The translations under genes and the position numbers were made by a program. A stretch of DNA of 33,525 nucleotides from Desulfatiglans sp. (GTDB taxonomy: Bacteria; Desulfobacterota; DSM-4660; Desulfatiglandales; HGW-15): assembly GCA_012513605.1 (NCBI GenBank), contig JAAZBV010000051.1, positions 1 through 33,525 of the forward strand. The letters run 5' to 3'. How positions within the stretch are numbered: position 1 is the first letter of the stretch; the number at the start of each line of letters is the position of its first letter. Shown here piece after piece: positions 33,425 through 33,525 of this stretch. A model generated the notes under the pieces. The model was given only the letters and a program-made list of their open reading frames with translations, did no database searches and was not told the origin of the DNA.

Positions 33425-33525
33425 ATGAAGATCACCGTAATTGGTGCAGCCGGGAGTGTCGGGGCCCCGGCAGTTTTTTATCTTGCTGTAAACAGGCTGG
33501 CCCATGAGTTTTTAATGATCGGAGG
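33425..33525 (+). CDS. mdh: Malate/lactate dehydrogenase family, N-terminus only
   Basis: The first 33 codons of a gene that runs past the window edge. The product starts MKITVIGAAGSVGAPAVFYL, the GxxGxxG NAD-binding turn of the lactate/malate dehydrogenase superfamily, followed by a helix and the start of the second strand (FLMIGG). The GAAGSVG form favours malate dehydrogenase, which interconverts malate and oxaloacetate with NAD(H); lactate dehydrogenase cannot be excluded without the substrate loop. GGAGG ends 4 bases before the ATG. Confidence 0.75.
   Translation, partial: MKITVIGAAGSVGAPAVFYLAVNRLAHEFLMIG

Overview
The window looks like a chromosomal segment of an AT-rich, anaerobic Gram-negative bacterium. 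The best guess is a member of the Desulfobacterota (Deltaproteobacteria). Pointers are a TatT-type TRAP transporter, a sigma-54 activator, an Fe-S old-yellow-enzyme-type reductase, paired GH57 alpha-glucan enzymes, lipoproteins, a lytic transglycosylase and a bS22-type micro ribosomal protein. The placement is inferred from gene content, not from a marker-gene comparison. No tRNA, rRNA, CRISPR array, phage gene or intact insertion sequence was seen.

Layout. 1-181: start of a membrane-anchored protein on the minus strand, cut by the window edge. 387-3515: a large TPR-GAF-AAA+-Fis sigma-54 activator, convergent with a four-gene TRAP operon (tatT-dctP-dctQ-dctM, 7247 down to 3531). 7433-8317: solitary rfbD, facing a 639-residue flavin/Fe-S reductase (10287 down to 8368) across a strong bidirectional terminator. 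10484-12813: plus-strand trio of a ParB-fold protein, an SPL-like radical SAM protein and an Nfu Fe-S carrier. 12866-12955: a 29-codon gene on the minus strand encoding a bS22/mS38-type ribosomal protein, with its own promoter and terminator. 17389 down to 13142: PHP phosphoesterase, NAD kinase, a small DUF4911-like protein, MiaB and a receiver-GGDEF protein on one strand, preceded by a lytic transglycosylase.

18213-21800 is a purine and methylthioadenosine salvage island. A PNP-family phosphorylase faces an mtnP-apt-NCS2 permease operon whose genes overlap by one base. Phosphorolysis yields free purine bases, Apt recaptures adenine and the permease imports bases. 21998-26567 pairs a bifunctional class A penicillin-binding protein, with a large insertion in its transpeptidase domain, with a helical-repeat lipoprotein that may be its activator. 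26568-27259 is the only long stretch without a protein gene. It holds a strongly self-complementary element and a plus-strand terminator. 27260-28459 is an M29 aminopeptidase. 28666-33226 is a two-gene GH57 operon, and the window ends in the first 33 codons of a malate/lactate-dehydrogenase-family gene.

The best leads are four. First, the ParB/SPL-like/Nfu trio, whose radical SAM protein lacks the H-donor cysteine of spore photoproduct lyase. Second, the PNP-type phosphorylase with a methylthioadenosine-phosphorylase-like pocket. Third, the micro ribosomal protein gene. Fourth, the structured non-coding element near 26890-27012.
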